NCBI RefSeq assembly: GCF_009933255.1
Contig: NZ_MAEI01000009.1
Span: 1 to 46,862 of the forward strand
From: Enterococcus diestrammenae
Lineage (GTDB): Bacteria > Bacillota > Bacilli > Lactobacillales > Enterococcaceae
Direction: 5' to 3'
DNA length: 46,862 bases
Part shown: positions 35,966 through 45,667 of the stretch, in pieces
How positions within the stretch are numbered: the stretch's first letter is position 1
Layout of the letters: every line of letters starts with the position of its first letter
Position numbers and translations under genes: made by a program
The notes under the pieces: generated by a model
Database searches by the model: none
What the model was told of the DNA's origin: nothing
What the model saw: only the letters and a program-made list of their open reading frames with translations

Positions 35966-38497
35966 TTACACTAGCGCTGTTTCTTTACCGGCTGCCCCTT
36001 TAGGAACTTTAGCGTCTTCTTTTACCGTCAACGTAATCTTTCCTTTTTTAGCCCCAATCGTCACTTGCTCACCAAGGTGGATTTGGCCGCTCAGCAAGGC
36101 TTCACTGAGGCGATCCTCGACTTCTTTTTGCAGCGCGCGACGGATTGGTCGGGCACCGTATTCAGGATCAAAGCCAGCTTTCCCCAGGACATCGTAGGCT
36201 GCCGGAGTGATTTTCAGGCGAATATCTTGTTCAGCCATCCGTTTGATGATGGCTTTGCTCATAATTTTGACGATTTCGTGGATTTCGTTTTCCTTCAAGG
36301 AACGGAAGACCACCGTTTCATCGATTCGGTTCAAAAACTCTGGACGGAAGGCTTTTTTCAGCTCTTCCAAAATACGTTTTTGCATCTTACCGTGGTCTTT
36401 GGTAATGTCGGTCACATTGAAACCGACATTCTTTTCTTCACGAATTTGGGTGGCACCAATATTTGAAGTCATGATTAAAATCGTGTTACGGAAATCGACT
36501 TTGCGACCTTTAGAATCCGTCAAATGACCATCATCCAAGACTTGCAGTAAGATATTGAACACATCTGGATGGGCTTTTTCCACCTCATCTAGCAAAATCA
36601 CAGAATAAGGTTTTGAACGAATTTTCTCCGTCAATTGCCCGCCTTCTTCATAACCGACATAGCCTGGAGGTGAACCAATCAAACGACTGGTGCTGTATTT
36701 TTCCATAAACTCGGACATGTCCACTCGTACCAAGGAATCCTCCGAGCCAAACATCGCTTCTGCCAAGGCTTTAGCAAGTTCTGTCTTCCCGACACCCGTT
36801 GGACCCAAGAACATAAAGGAGCCAATCGGCCGGTCGGGATCTTTCAAACCACTGCGGGCCCGACGAATCGCCCGTGAGACAGCAGTTACGGCTTCATCTT
36901 GTCCGACTACGCGTTGGTGAAGAATTTTTTCCAAATCCAACAAGCGTTCGGATTCTTTTTTCTCTAACTGTTGCAACGGTACCCCAGTCCACTGAGAAAC
37001 CACTGTCGCTACATCTTCTGCAGTCACCTTATTTGAAAAGCCAGCTGCCTCTTTGGTCTCCGCGAAAGCCAACTCTGCCAAACGCTGGCTGAGTTTTTTC
37101 TCTTTTTGACGCAAGCGAGCCGCCAGCTCAAAATCTTGCTCCTGGATAGCTTGCTCTTTTTCATGCATCAATTGGGTAATTTCTTCCCGTAGTCGCGCTA
37201 GTTGCGAAGGCTCGTCCGCCCGATCCAAACGCACTTTGGCAGCTGACTCATCCATCAAGTCAATGGCTTTGTCTGGTAACTGGCGGGAATTGATGTAGCG
37301 CACCGACAACTGGACCGCTGCTTGCAATGCATCATCCGTGATTTCCACCCCATGATGGTCTTCATAACGTGGTCGCAAGCCTCGCAAGATTTCTACCGCT
37401 TCTTCCGCCGTTGGTTCATCCACTTGAACTCTGGCAAAACGACGTTCCAAAGCCGAATCTTTTTCAATATATTTTTGATATTCATCTAACGTGGTGGCCC
37501 CAATGGTTTGCAATTCTCCACGAGCCAAGGCTGGTTTCAAAATATTGGAAGCATCAATCGCGCCTTCTGCTCCCCCAGCTCCGATCAAGGTATGCAACTC
37601 ATCAATAAACAAGATGACTTGACCATCATGGTAGATTTCATCGATGACTTTTTTCATCCGATCCTCGAATTCGCCACGATATTTGGTCCCAGCAACTAAT
37701 GAGCCCATATCTAGCATCATCAAGCGTTTTTCTGCCATGTCTTCGGGGACTTCTCCCGCCACAATTCGTTGCGCTAGTCCTTCCGCAATGGCTGTTTTAC
37801 CGACACCAGGTTCCCCTACTAAGACAGGGTTGTTTTTGGTGCGTCGGCTCAAAATCTGAATCAGGCGTTTGACTTCTTTGGTCCGGCCCACCACGGGATC
37901 TAGACGGTTTTCTCTGGCTAGCTTCGTCAAATCCCGCGCCAAATTATCTAGCGTTGGGGTGCCTTGTTGCACGCCCCCTTGTCGTGGACCTTGTTGCTGA
38001 CCACTTGCTTGACGACGGCGACTAGCAGCCCCTGTGTTATTGCCTTTGGATTCATTGAGGCCCATTTTTTTCTTCAATACTTGCCGCATCTTGGCCAAAC
38101 TCATCCCCAGATTAATCATAATCCGGGACGCTAAGATCTCATCGTCTCGCAACAAGCCCAATAAAATATGTTCCGTACCGATTTGGGGAGCACCAAAGCG
38201 TTTGGCTTCGTCACCGGCATAAGCAAAAATCTGCTTCGCCCGCGGGGAGTATGGCAAATAAACGCCAGCTGGGTAGCTCTTCACGGTCCCATAACCCGTC
38301 AAATGTTCAATCTCTTCACGAATATCGTTTTCACTGATGGCTAATTCCCGTAACGTTTTGCCGGCAATGCCATTTTGTTCAATCACTAAAGCCAAGAGCA
38401 AATGCTCAGAACCCACTGATTGGTGCTTGAATGTTTTTGCTTCTTCTTGCGCAATGGCCAATACTGCCTTGGCCCGTTCTGTAAACAATTCCTCCAT
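35966..38497 (-). CDS. clpC: Clp protease ATP-binding subunit ClpC
   Basis: The product is 843 residues. It has the two N-terminal Clp repeats (1-145), a Gln/Gly-rich linker (150-175), the first AAA domain with [16 protein letters not shown], the coiled middle domain (about 410-470) with its [18 protein letters not shown] segment, and the second AAA domain with [20 protein letters not shown]. The middle domain marks ClpC rather than ClpA or ClpE. It unfolds proteins for ClpP during heat and other stress. It lies about 120 bases after ctsR on the same strand; the mcsA and mcsB genes found between them in Bacillus are absent. Control by CtsR is expected. The RBS is GGAGG-like before the ATG. 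Confidence 0.96.
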   Translation of the reverse strand: MEELFTERAKAVLAIAQEEAKTFKHQSVGSEHLLLALVIEQNGIAGKTLRELAISENDIREEIEHLTGYGTVKSYPAGVYLPYSPRAKQIFAYAGDEAKRFGAPQIGTEHILLGLLRDDEILASRIMINLGMSLAKMRQVLKKKMGLNESKGNNTGAASRRRQASGQQQGPRQGGVQQGTPTLDNLARDLTKLARENRLDPVVGRTKEVKRLIQILSRRTKNNPVLVGEPGVGKTAIAEGLAQRIVAGEVPEDMAEKRLMMLDMGSLVAGTKYRGEFEDRMKKVIDEIYHDGQVILFIDELHTLIGAGGAEGAIDASNILKPALARGELQTIGATTLDEYQKYIEKDSALERRFARVQVDEPTAEEAVEILRGLRPRYEDHHGVEITDDALQAAVQLSVRYINSRQLPDKAIDLMDESAAKVRLDRADEPSQLARLREEITQLMHEKEQAIQEQDFELAARLRQKEKKLSQRLAELAFAETKEAAGFSNKVTAEDVATVVSQWTGVPLQQLEKKESERLLDLEKILHQRVVGQDEAVTAVSRAIRRARSGLKDPDRPIGSFMFLGPTGVGKTELAKALAEAMFGSEDSLVRVDMSEFMEKYSTSRLIGSPPGYVGYEEGGQLTEKIRSKPYSVILLDEVEKAHPDVFNILLQVLDDGHLTDSKGRKVDFRNTILIMTSNIGATQIREEKNVGFNVTDITKDHGKMQKRILEELKKAFRPEFLNRIDETVVFRSLKENEIHEIVKIMSKAIIKRMAEQDIRLKITPAAYDVLGKAGFDPEYGARPIRRALQKEVEDRLSEALLSGQIHLGEQVTIGAKKGKITLTVKEDAKVPKGAAGKETALV

Positions 38498-38615
38498 AAC
38501 TTACCTTCTTCCCGCTGTCTGACGCCGTAGCTATGACAGTCTCTGGTTTTCGTTGCTAACTTTAGCTGGCTACCATTGACGGTGTTATCTCCGTTACGTT
38601 GGCTTTCAGCAATTC

Positions 38616-39077
38616 TCATTTTTCGTAACTTAAACGTTCCAACACCGCACGCATCAAACTGGCGCGAATCTTGTCCGCTTCTTGGTAATCCGCCAAGGTG
38701 GATTGAGCCATTACCGCTAGTATCAAATTGCCTTCTTTTTGGGTCAACAACTCTTCTTCATACAATTTTTGAATGATCGCCAAGGCATTTTTTTCCGTCA
38801 ACGCCTCGTCGACCAATTCCGCGACTTGTTCTAAAAAGCGGTGTTTATCGGAAATCTTGACCTTCTCGATGCGAATATAACCGCCACCACCGCGTTTTGA
38901 AGCCACGGTGTAGCCCCGTTGGATCGTAAATCGGGTATTAATCACGTAATTTATCTGAGAAGGCACGCAATTAAACTGCTGGGCCATCTCCGTTCGACGT
39001 ATCTCAATTATCTCACTATCTTCCAGAATTTTCTTCAGATAGGCCTCGATCAGATCTGAAGTATTGTGACGTGTCAT
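38616..39077 (-). CDS. ctsR: transcriptional repressor CtsR
   Basis: The product is 153 residues from the ATG at 39077. It is chosen because AGGAGG lies seven bases ahead and the protein then starts MTRHNTSDLIEAYLKKILED. The HTH is in EIIEIRRTEMAQQFNCVPSQ. It is followed by the glycine-rich wing RGGGGYIRI with an Arg that contacts DNA and senses temperature. CtsR represses clp genes and its own operon by binding direct repeats of the type GGTCAAA. A site of this kind overlaps its own transcription start. It forms an operon with clpC. Confidence 0.95.
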   Translation of the reverse strand: MTRHNTSDLIEAYLKKILEDSEIIEIRRTEMAQQFNCVPSQINYVINTRFTIQRGYTVASKRGGGGYIRIEKVKISDKHRFLEQVAELVDEALTEKNALAIIQKLYEEELLTQKEGNLILAVMAQSTLADYQEADKIRASLMRAVLERLSYEK

Positions 39078-39156
39078 GACGAATCCTCCTATCTTCAGTA
39101 TCATTGCAACTTTGCAGAATCATTTTTCCTTGAAATGCCAAGGCTTTGGCGATTTC

Positions 39157-39186
39157 ATTGACTAATTCTGACCATAATCAATTATA
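39157..39186 (-). promoter_or_regulatory. ctsR promoter with a CtsR-box-like operator
   Basis: The minus strand has TATAAT (39186-39181) and, just after it, GGTCAGAATTAGTCAAT (39173-39157). The latter matches the CtsR consensus of two heptads (A/GGTCAAA, three bases, A/GGTCAAA) with about three differences. The -35 is weak (TTTAAT, 17 bases upstream). The operator overlaps the expected start of transcription, which fits autorepression of ctsR-clpC. Confidence 0.65.
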
Positions 39187-39313
39187 CCGAAGATTTTCAA
39201 ATAATTAAAGAAAGACGAACAGGAGGGACAGGTTTGTTAAGAATTCTTGCTGTAAAGCCGGCTTTTGTAGCCCTTAGATAAGCCTTTCCCACCAAAAGCC
39301 TGATAAAACTCAG

Positions 39314-39362
39314 AAAAAAGCACTAACCACTTCACTGATATCACCGTGAAGTGGTTAGCGCT
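39314..39362 (-). terminator. terminator after the sortase gene
   Basis: AGCGCTAACCACTTCAC and GTGAAGTGGTTAGTGCT pair with one mismatch, followed by TTTTTT on the minus strand. Confidence 0.88.
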
Positions 39363-39390
39363 AGTCGCTTATTCAAATTGATGCCGAAAT

Positions 39391-40107
39391 TTAATAATGT
39401 TTTACATCCATCTCAAAATATCCCAACACTTCAGCCGCTGCTTCTTTTACAGGGGTTACCGATTTTAGTTCCCCCTGAACGACTACCCGCTTGGTCCCGC
39501 CGATTTCATTACAAGTAATCAAAGTGACTAGTTTTTTGTCTGGGACTTCTTCAATGTACTGCGTCTCAGTGGGTAAAACAGTAATATTCAAGGTAGCGGT
39601 ATACTCATAGATATTTTCCAAATCTGTCAGATAAATGGCGTCACCGATTTGAGTCTGATCTAATGGTTCGAATAAATACCCTTTATCATAGGCACGATGA
39701 CTGGCCAGAGAATAATTGCCCGCCCCCATCTTTTGATCAGGAAACATGGTGCCAGCACCCCACAAGAGAGATTCGTTGGCAACACCTCTAAAGATTGGTA
39801 AATTAATGCCCACTTTGGGTATGGCGATACCACCGACTACTGGTAAGTTACGATTTTGCCATTGGGCTTTGAAAACCGTCTCGGAGCTAGCAGGAACTAC
39901 CGCTTCAAAATCAAAGCTCGCTTCTTTTTCCTCATTTTTTACGATGTCTTCTCTCGTAAGCTTAGAAACCGCAAATTTTTCGCCATTATGGTCGATAATC
40001 ACGTTTTTGATTTGATTATTAAAAACCAATACCAGTCCGACTACCAAAAGCAGTAGTAAAAAGATATTGATGAGCCAATTTCTTCCCCGATGTTTTTTCT
40101 TTTTCAT
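39391..40107 (-). CDS. srtA: class A sortase
   Basis: The product is 238 residues from the ATG at 40107, or 244 from an ATG six codons upstream. The shorter form has GAGGGCGGGG at a good distance. A basic start (KKKKHRGR) precedes one membrane helix (about 13-32). The sortase domain has the catalytic His in YSLASHRAYDKGYLF, Cys in VTLITCNEIGG (about residue 199 of the short form), and Arg in GTKRVVVQ. Class A sortases attach LPxTG surface proteins to the cell wall. No true LPxTG substrate gene is in the window; the LPTTG in the protein at 604-1029 is not a sorting signal. The gene stands alone. Confidence 0.92.
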   Translation of the reverse strand: MKKKKHRGRNWLINIFLLLLLVVGLVLVFNNQIKNVIIDHNGEKFAVSKLTREDIVKNEEKEASFDFEAVVPASSETVFKAQWQNRNLPVVGGIAIPKVGINLPIFRGVANESLLWGAGTMFPDQKMGAGNYSLASHRAYDKGYLFEPLDQTQIGDAIYLTDLENIYEYTATLNITVLPTETQYIEEVPDKKLVTLITCNEIGGTKRVVVQGELKSVTPVKEAAAEVLGYFEMDVKHY

Positions 40108-40371
40108 AATAAGCCCCGCCCTCATTTGATTGCTAGCGCCTTTATTTTACCATAGAAAACAGCACACCGGCTATGGTAGCTCCAGACAGCCTCGCTAGTT
40201 TTAAGAAAACGCAACCTTCTTTTGCGGAGCGGATTTTCTAAAAATTGGCTGGACTAGCAAAAGATTGCAGAAGAAAGCCCTTTCTGTAATCAAACTTTAA
40301 AGGAAACGAAACACCACGAAATCCCTCGTTGTTGTATGATGGTAGTATCGGGAAAAAGGAGGGGGCGCCCC

Positions 40372-41145
40372 ATGATAAAAATGATTTACATACATATTGA
40401 TACTACCAGCAATGCCGTTTTGTCACGGGGCATTAGTCCCTTAGAATTTTATCATGGCATCGTCCATCAGCCAAAAAATCTCCTACTTCTAGACCCTTCC
40501 TCTGATTACGGTGAATATGAAACCCACACCGGTTTGAAAATTTTGCGGGGAAATGAAGGCGTCAAACAGTATTTCGATGAACTGGCTCGCAATCGGATTT
40601 CTGAGGATATCAAATGGATTGACTTTAATGACAGTGCCCTGCTAAAAGAACTGACACCCTTAGAAATCAGTGAGTTGCTGTATTTTGGCCACATGAAAAC
40701 CCATCTCCACTCACCATTTTTCTATAAACTGCAAAATAATTTCGTTTACTTCGATTTGAAAGACGAGCTTTCCCGGGTTTACTATCGCTATTTAGATGAG
40801 TATTATCGGATCCTCGCTGACAAACTCACTCGGACAGTCTTAGAAAAAATCAACGACCGCCGTTCATTTTTCCGCAAAGCAACTCCAGTAGAAAAACTTG
40901 ATATCAGTCTTTTACGAGAGATGAAAGGTCTTTTTCAAGAAGGTGTCGTCTTTTGCTTCCAGTCGGCCCACACAGAAGGTCAAGATTACAAAATTCCCAT
41001 CTACTTAATTGAAGATGGTAGTTTTCGAAAAAATGAGGAACTTACCAAAGATGACATGCTCGTCGGCCATTTGATTTACCAACAAGACCGACGCCAATGG
41101 CAAGTGACCTACGAAGACAAAGATCTCCTTTTTCTAACCAATTAA
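40372..41145 (+). CDS. conserved-looking protein of unknown function
   Basis: The product is 257 residues. I chose the ATG at 40372 (MIKMIYIHIDTTSNAVLSRG) since AAGGAGGG lies about nine bases before it; a longer frame starts at 40336. No membrane segment or signal is seen. It is rich in Tyr, Phe, Leu and charged residues, with segments such as LDPSSDYGEYETHTG, LYFGHMKTHLHSPFFYKLQN and VYYRYLDEYYRIL. I do not recognise a family or a catalytic motif. It is divergent from the sortase gene and ends at its own terminator. Good codon structure and RBS support a real gene. Confidence 0.65.
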   Translation: MIKMIYIHIDTTSNAVLSRGISPLEFYHGIVHQPKNLLLLDPSSDYGEYETHTGLKILRGNEGVKQYFDELARNRISEDIKWIDFNDSALLKELTPLEISELLYFGHMKTHLHSPFFYKLQNNFVYFDLKDELSRVYYRYLDEYYRILADKLTRTVLEKINDRRSFFRKATPVEKLDISLLREMKGLFQEGVVFCFQSAHTEGQDYKIPIYLIEDGSFRKNEELTKDDMLVGHLIYQQDRRQWQVTYEDKDLLFLTN

Positions 41146-41181
41146 AGTAAGCCTGTAAAAATACAGGATGGCCTTACTTTT
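41145..41181 (+). terminator. terminator after the 257-residue protein gene
   Basis: AAGTAAG...CTTACTTTT form the outer stem and CCTGT/ACAGG the inner one. The first arm overlaps the stop codon. Confidence 0.6.
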
Positions 41182-41336
41182 CAAAGCAGCCCTCAAAATA
41201 TCAGGGAACCGATCATAGGCGACTACAAAACAGGCCTCATTCCTCACTTTTTTTACTGATTTCTGCTTAGATCTTAGATGAAACTGGCTATTTAAGGCTT
41301 CTGACAGCCGAAATTTTGACCTTCCTTGATCCAGCC

Positions 41337-41382
41337 CAAAAAAGCTGCGTTTTCCAAATGATGTGGAAAACGCAGCTTTTTT
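41337..41382. terminator. bidirectional terminator after thiT
   Basis: AAAAAAGCTGCGTTTTCC and GGAAAACGCAGCTTTTTT form a perfect 17-18-base-pair stem. It serves thiT on the minus strand. The roughly 150 bases between it and 41181 hold no gene. Confidence 0.88.
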
Positions 41383-41428
41383 AGTGGTTCAATCACTTAA
41401 CGGTTGCCGACAAGTACCAGTTTACAAC

Positions 41429-42025
41429 TTATTTTGTAGCCGACCAAACACCATGATCGTCTTTCGGGATAAACAACCGCGGAGCAACTTTGGCCAGAAT
41501 CACCAAAACTACCGCCACATAGATGATATTCCCTAAAGCGGAGGCACCGTTGACAGAAAAAGAATACAGCCAAGGACTCATATTTTCTGGTGCATAGGCG
41601 CCCCAAACGAAGACCCCCGCCCAAAAATGCCAAAACCAACGGGAGAGACACGCAAGCACCGCACCCAAGACAATGTACAGCACCATCTGTTTTTGATGAC
41701 CTTTTTGTACACTGAGGCGAACTTTAGTCCCCAACAAGCCGCCCAAGCCACCAAAGGCAAAAGCAAAGGGGTATTCAAAAATGATTTGCGGGACACTGAT
41801 AAAGTTCTTCATCGCCGAACCTAAGACGATATTTAACAAGCCCCAGACAAAGCCTGCTGTCATCCCTGCCAGCGCACCTCGCCGATAAGAATACAACACC
41901 AACGGCACCAACCCTAAAGACAAATCCAAGGCTGCATTTGCCGTTTGGATGGGAATATAAGACAAAGCCATCCCCATCGCGGCGATAATCGTTCCTTCGA
42001 TCCAGACTCGCAGATTTTTATTCAT
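41429..42025 (-). CDS. thiT: ThiT, thiamine-binding S component of an ECF transporter
   Basis: The product is 198 residues with six membrane helices. The family pattern is clear: TIIAAMGMALSYIP near the start, EYPFAFAFGGLGGL in the middle, and the thiamine-binding stretch WFWHFWAGVFVWGAYAPENM with SPWLYSFSVNG near residues 130-160. ThiT binds thiamine with high affinity and needs the shared ECF energy module (EcfA1, EcfA2, EcfT), encoded elsewhere. A TPP riboswitch lies in its leader. A hairpin next to the start codon includes its ribosome binding site (GGAGGAG). Function and control agree, so the call is secure. Confidence 0.94.
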   Translation of the reverse strand: MNKNLRVWIEGTIIAAMGMALSYIPIQTANAALDLSLGLVPLVLYSYRRGALAGMTAGFVWGLLNIVLGSAMKNFISVPQIIFEYPFAFAFGGLGGLLGTKVRLSVQKGHQKQMVLYIVLGAVLACLSRWFWHFWAGVFVWGAYAPENMSPWLYSFSVNGASALGNIIYVAVVLVILAKVAPRLFIPKDDHGVWSATK

Positions 42026-42077
42026 AAAAAAAACTCCTCCATTGCAGATTATAGAACAGTCACAATCTACAAAGGAG
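42026..42077 (-). promoter_or_regulatory. expression-platform hairpin overlapping the thiT ribosome binding site
   Basis: On the minus strand CTCCTTTGTAGATT (42077-42064) can pair with AATCTGCAATGGAG (42050-42037). The stem is 14 positions with one mismatch and one wobble. The second arm contains most of the GGAGGAG ribosome binding site. Eight T follow and then the ATG. The structure can stop transcription and also hide the ribosome binding site. An upstream hairpin, AGAAGTAGCATATACTTCT, adjoins it and may compete. Confidence 0.6.
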
Positions 42078-42101
42078 AAGTATATGCTACTTCTAAGTCG
42101 T

Positions 42102-42188
42102 CACAATTCCTACGCTCGCATTATCGAGACAGGTACAGAGGGTTTAGAGTTCACTCATTCTCAGCCAATGGCATGGCTCCCCTTTGTG
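42102..42188 (-). promoter_or_regulatory. TPP riboswitch (thi-box) controlling thiT
   Basis: The minus strand carries the closing stem CACAA/TTGTG, the conserved pieces AGCCATGCCATTGGCTGAGA and, after a variable arm, ACCCTCTGTACCTG and GATAATGCGAGCGTAGGA. These match the CTGAGA, ACCTG and GATAATGCcAGCG blocks of the thiamine pyrophosphate aptamer in order and spacing. High TPP should lower thiT expression. Confidence 0.93.
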
Positions 42189-42260
42189 ATCGTGTTCTAT
42201 ATTCAGTTATTTTGGTACAGCTCCATCTTAGCATATTTTTCAGAAAATGGAAGAGGAATT

Positions 42261-42560
42261 TCAGCCTTCTGTTACCTCTTGTAAGCTGTCGGCTTTTGCC
42301 AACATTTGGTAGGTAGCGGTAAAGGTGGGGCAGACATCATCTGGTATCTGGTAGTCTGCTGTAAGTTCCCGTAATTGGGCAAACGTTGCCGAAAGATCCG
42401 GATTTTCAGTAGTCTCCGCCAATTTTTGGCTGATGCTATCATAGAGAGCTTTCACCTGAAAAACTTCTGGATGATGGGCGCCATGAGCACGGGTAATCGC
42501 CGTGGTGTATAAGTCGAGGGTTGCTTGATTTTCTTTGAGATAGTCGGTCACTTTAGTCAT
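42261..42560 (-). CDS. small hypothetical protein, possibly related to RIC/ScdA-type proteins
   Basis: The product is 99 residues, helical in appearance, with a His-rich part ITRAHGAHHPEVFQVKALYD. It ends with YQIPDDVCPTFTATYQMLAKADSLQ. The pattern of HxxHHPE followed by a helical segment loosely recalls proteins linked to iron-sulfur cluster repair in lactic acid bacteria, but I am not sure of this. The His residues could bind a metal. No membrane segment. It starts with ATG at 42560 after an AGAAGGAT-type site. It is alone between prs and thiT; its partner, if any, is not in the window. Confidence 0.6.
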   Translation of the reverse strand: MTKVTDYLKENQATLDLYTTAITRAHGAHHPEVFQVKALYDSISQKLAETTENPDLSATFAQLRELTADYQIPDDVCPTFTATYQMLAKADSLQEVTEG

Positions 42561-42790
42561 TCATAATCCTTCTTTCAATAAATGCTTAAATTTTCTTGCC
42601 ATCACGAAGTATACCTGTCTGGCTAGCAGAAGAACTTGATGGCTATCAAGAAAAACATTTTTAATCCGAAAGAGGATACCAGGAACCACCAAAATTGACG
42701 ATAAAGCTTATGAACGATGACAGGTCGACGATGGATAACGGTAAATTCTCGGCTCCTAAGTCTCCCTATTTTCCCTTCCCCACGCAAAAA

Positions 42791-42820
42791 AAGCAGTCCA
42801 CCAAGTTAGTGGCCCTGCTT
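42791..42820 (-). terminator. terminator after prs
   Basis: AAGCAG and CCAC pair with GTGG and CTGCTT with small bulges; seven T follow on the minus strand. The 230 bases between this and 42560 hold no recognisable gene. Confidence 0.75.
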
Positions 42821-42833
42821 CTTTTGCAATTGC

Positions 42834-43808
42834 TTATTGTGGTTGGTTGGTTTCAAATAAAGGACTAACTGGTTTGTTTTCATGGATTCGCTTAATCGCT
42901 TCACCCATCAAAGCACTAACAGAGATTTCATCGATTTTTTCAATCTTACGGTCTTCTGGCAAGTTGATGGAATCGGTCACGACTAAGCGTTCGATAGCGG
43001 AGTCTGAAATCCGTTGCATCGCAGGACCAGAAAGAACTGGATGCGTACAAGAAGCATAAACACTCTTAGCACCGGCTTCTTTCAAAGCATTGGCAGCTAA
43101 AGTGATGGTGCCGGCTGTATCGATCATGTCGTCGATCAGGACACAAGTTTTGCCTTCAACATGTCCGATGATATTCATGACTTCAGCAACGTTAGCTTTT
43201 GGCCGACGTTTGTCAATGATGGCAATCGGCGCTTTCAAGAACTCGGCCAATTTACGTGCCCGTGTCACACCACCGTGGTCAGGCGACACCACAACCACGT
43301 CATCTCCTTGAATTCCTTTGTCCAAGAAATAGTTGGCAATCAATGGTGCCCCCATCAAGTGGTCCACTGGAATATCAAAGAATCCTTGAATTTGAGCCGC
43401 ATGCAAATCTAGACAGACAAGGCGATTAGCTCCTGCTTTTTCAATCATATTGGCAACTAATTTGGCAGTGATTGGTTCACGAGAGCGTGCTTTACGGTCT
43501 TGGCGAGCATAACCATAATACGGCATAACCACATTGATAGTTTTCGCACTAGCCCGTTTCAAAGCATCAATCATGATCAACAATTCCATCAAATTATCAT
43601 TGACAGGACTTGAGGTAGATTGGATGACATAGACGTGGGCACCCCGGATACTTTCTTCAATATTCACTTGAATCTCGCCGTCAGAGAATTGATTCACTGA
43701 ACATTTACCCAACTCGACGCCGACCGCTTCCGCAATCTTTTCCGCTAAGGGCCGATTGGAATTCAAGGCAAAAATCTTCAATCTTGGATCAAAATAATGG
43801 TTAGACAT
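42834..43808 (-). CDS. prs: ribose-phosphate pyrophosphokinase
   Basis: The product is 324 residues from the ATG at 43808. It is chosen for the GGAGG five bases ahead and the usual start [20 protein letters not shown]; the frame is open further up but not used. Signatures are [35 protein letters not shown], the PRPP signature [20 protein letters not shown] (metal site), and the phosphate loop [13 protein letters not shown]. It makes PRPP from ribose 5-phosphate and ATP, feeding purine, pyrimidine, histidine and NAD synthesis. glmU precedes it on the same strand, but a terminator and promoter lie between. Confidence 0.95.
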   Translation of the reverse strand: MSNHYFDPRLKIFALNSNRPLAEKIAEAVGVELGKCSVNQFSDGEIQVNIEESIRGAHVYVIQSTSSPVNDNLMELLIMIDALKRASAKTINVVMPYYGYARQDRKARSREPITAKLVANMIEKAGANRLVCLDLHAAQIQGFFDIPVDHLMGAPLIANYFLDKGIQGDDVVVVSPDHGGVTRARKLAEFLKAPIAIIDKRRPKANVAEVMNIIGHVEGKTCVLIDDMIDTAGTITLAANALKEAGAKSVYASCTHPVLSGPAMQRISDSAIERLVVTDSINLPEDRKIEKIDEISVSALMGEAIKRIHENKPVSPLFETNQPQ

Positions 43809-43899
43809 GAGAACCTCCGCTTTCTTCCTTGCATGATGGCTTACGGTACCTGGGACACCGCAGCAGATAGACAAATGAGAACCTGTTACTTTCAAGTAA

Positions 43900-43928
43900 A
43901 TATTAGTCATTTTCATGAAATAAATCAA
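43900..43928 (-). promoter_or_regulatory. promoter of prs
   Basis: TTGATT (43928-43923), a 17-base spacer and TAATAT (43905-43900) on the minus strand. It gives a leader of about 85 bases. Confidence 0.65.
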
Positions 43929-44071
43929 GTGTTTTCGTCAACTCTGTGAAACAGCTTAGAAGGAAGTCCCAACGGTAGCCGGCTTATTTTTTTATCTTCA
44001 GGAAAGATTCGTTTCACAAACAAATTCCTCCCCTTCTTTAAAAATGACACTCCTACCACCTTAAGGACCTC

Positions 44072-44107
44072 AAAAATGGTCTCGTTCACAAAATGAGACG
44101 AGACCAT
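44072..44107 (-). terminator. terminator after glmU
   Basis: ATGGTCTCGT and ACGAGACCAT form a 10-base-pair stem around 12 bases, with five T after the second arm on the minus strand. It sits 12 bases past the glmU stop. Confidence 0.85.
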
Positions 44108-44118
44108 CAAATGACATG

Positions 44119-45495
44119 TTATTCTTGGAAAAAAGGAAATCGTTTAGCAAAATCTTCTTTATTTTCTTGTCGAGCCCGAGCGATACCCATTGCTCCTTCT
44201 GGCACATCTTTGTTGATGGTCGAGCCAGCTGCGATAATCGTGTTAGCAGCGATGTCCACCGGTCCAATCAAATTGGCATTGGAGCCGACAAAGCTATGAT
44301 CACCAACCGTTGTATGGTGTTTGTTTTTGCCATCATAATTGACGAAGACGACCCCACAACCTACATTGATATCTTTGCCTAAGGTTGCATCCCCGACATA
44401 AGTCAGGTGGCCAACCTTGGTTCCTTCACCGATCGTTGCTTTTTTCACTTCGACAAAATTGCCAATATGGGCATTTACACCAATCTCAGCTTTGGGACGC
44501 AAATGAGCGTAAGGACCCACGTCAGCCCCACTGCGGACAATACTTTCTTCAACTACCGAGGTTTTGATAACTACACCATCTTCAATCGTCGAATCGACAA
44601 TTTGGGAATTGGTCGTAATCACGCAATCGCTACCAATCACCGTGTTACCTTTTAAGTACACCCCTGGTTCAATAACGGTTTCGGCACCGATTACCACCCC
44701 ATCATCAATATAGGTTGCCGCCGGATCGATAAAGCTGACCCCATTGACCATATGTTGATGGTTGATTCGTTGACGCATGATTTCATTGGCTTTGGCTAAT
44801 GCCACACGATCGTTGACTCCCAGCGATTCATCGAAATCCTCTGTCAAGTAAGCCGCGACATTTTTGCCTTCACTCTTGAGAATTTCGATAATATCAGTCA
44901 GATAGTATTCCCCTTGTGCATTGTCCGTATCCAATTTGCTCAAGGCATCAAATAACAATTCATTATCAAAACAATAGGTGCCTGTGTTGATTTCCTGAAT
45001 GCGGGCTTCTTCCAGCGTCGCATCTTTTTGTTCAACAATTTTTTCTACGATACCGACATGATCCCGAATAATTCGTCCATAGCCTGTTGGGTCTTCAGCT
45101 TTAGCAGTCAAAATCGTCGCACTGGCATTTTTCCCTTGATGGTAATCAAAAAGATTTTGCAACGTTTCCGAAGTCAATAATGGGGTATCGCCAGAAATGA
45201 CTAGCGTCGTTCCAGGTTTACCTTTTAGGAAGTTTTCTGCTTGTAACACAGCGTGACCCGTCCCTAATTGTTCTGCTTGTAACGCATATTTGGTGCGGTC
45301 ACCCAGCTGTTCTTTCACTTTGTCCGCCCCATGACCGACAATCGTAATGATTTCAGCAGGAGCCGTCTCTTCTACCCGATTGATGATATGTTCTACCATC
45401 GGTTTGCCACATACTGGATGTAACACTTTATATAGTTTTGATTTCATGCGAGTTCCTTTACCCGCAGCCAAAATAATGGCATACCGTTCTGTCAT
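44119..45495 (-). CDS. glmU: bifunctional GlmU: glucosamine-1-phosphate acetyltransferase / UDP-GlcNAc pyrophosphorylase
   Basis: The product is 458 residues, the normal length. The N-terminal uridylyltransferase domain (1-230) has [20 protein letters not shown] and later [13 protein letters not shown]. The C-terminal half is a left-handed beta helix of hexapeptide repeats (about 250-440) with the acetyltransferase residues in [13 protein letters not shown] and the [11 protein letters not shown] loop. It makes UDP-N-acetylglucosamine for peptidoglycan and wall polymers. It lies upstream of prs on the same strand, as in many Firmicutes, but a terminator separates them. The RBS is CGGAGGAAG. 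Confidence 0.96.
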   Translation of the reverse strand: MTERYAIILAAGKGTRMKSKLYKVLHPVCGKPMVEHIINRVEETAPAEIITIVGHGADKVKEQLGDRTKYALQAEQLGTGHAVLQAENFLKGKPGTTLVISGDTPLLTSETLQNLFDYHQGKNASATILTAKAEDPTGYGRIIRDHVGIVEKIVEQKDATLEEARIQEINTGTYCFDNELLFDALSKLDTDNAQGEYYLTDIIEILKSEGKNVAAYLTEDFDESLGVNDRVALAKANEIMRQRINHQHMVNGVSFIDPAATYIDDGVVIGAETVIEPGVYLKGNTVIGSDCVITTNSQIVDSTIEDGVVIKTSVVEESIVRSGADVGPYAHLRPKAEIGVNAHIGNFVEVKKATIGEGTKVGHLTYVGDATLGKDINVGCGVVFVNYDGKNKHHTTVGDHSFVGSNANLIGPVDIAANTIIAAGSTINKDVPEGAMGIARARQENKEDFAKRFPFFQE

Positions 45496-45667
45496 GAATC
45501 TTCCTCCGAATAATCAGTAGTCCCGTCGTTAGCAACCGTACCTACCAAATTTACATACTAAAAGTCTACGCTTAAGTTTAGCCTACCCGCCATGAGTTTT
45601 CAACTATTCTTATGTAGACCAATCGCGAAAGATTCACATTCATTGCTTGCCCATTGATTTAGCCATG

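Noticed and set aside
43809..43928. N-terminal extension of prs by 40 codons
   Set aside because: The extension covers the promoter and leader; the RBS and conserved N-terminus fit 43808.
43925..44110. 61-codon frame upstream of prs
   Set aside because: It overlaps the glmU terminator and the prs promoter and shows no motif.
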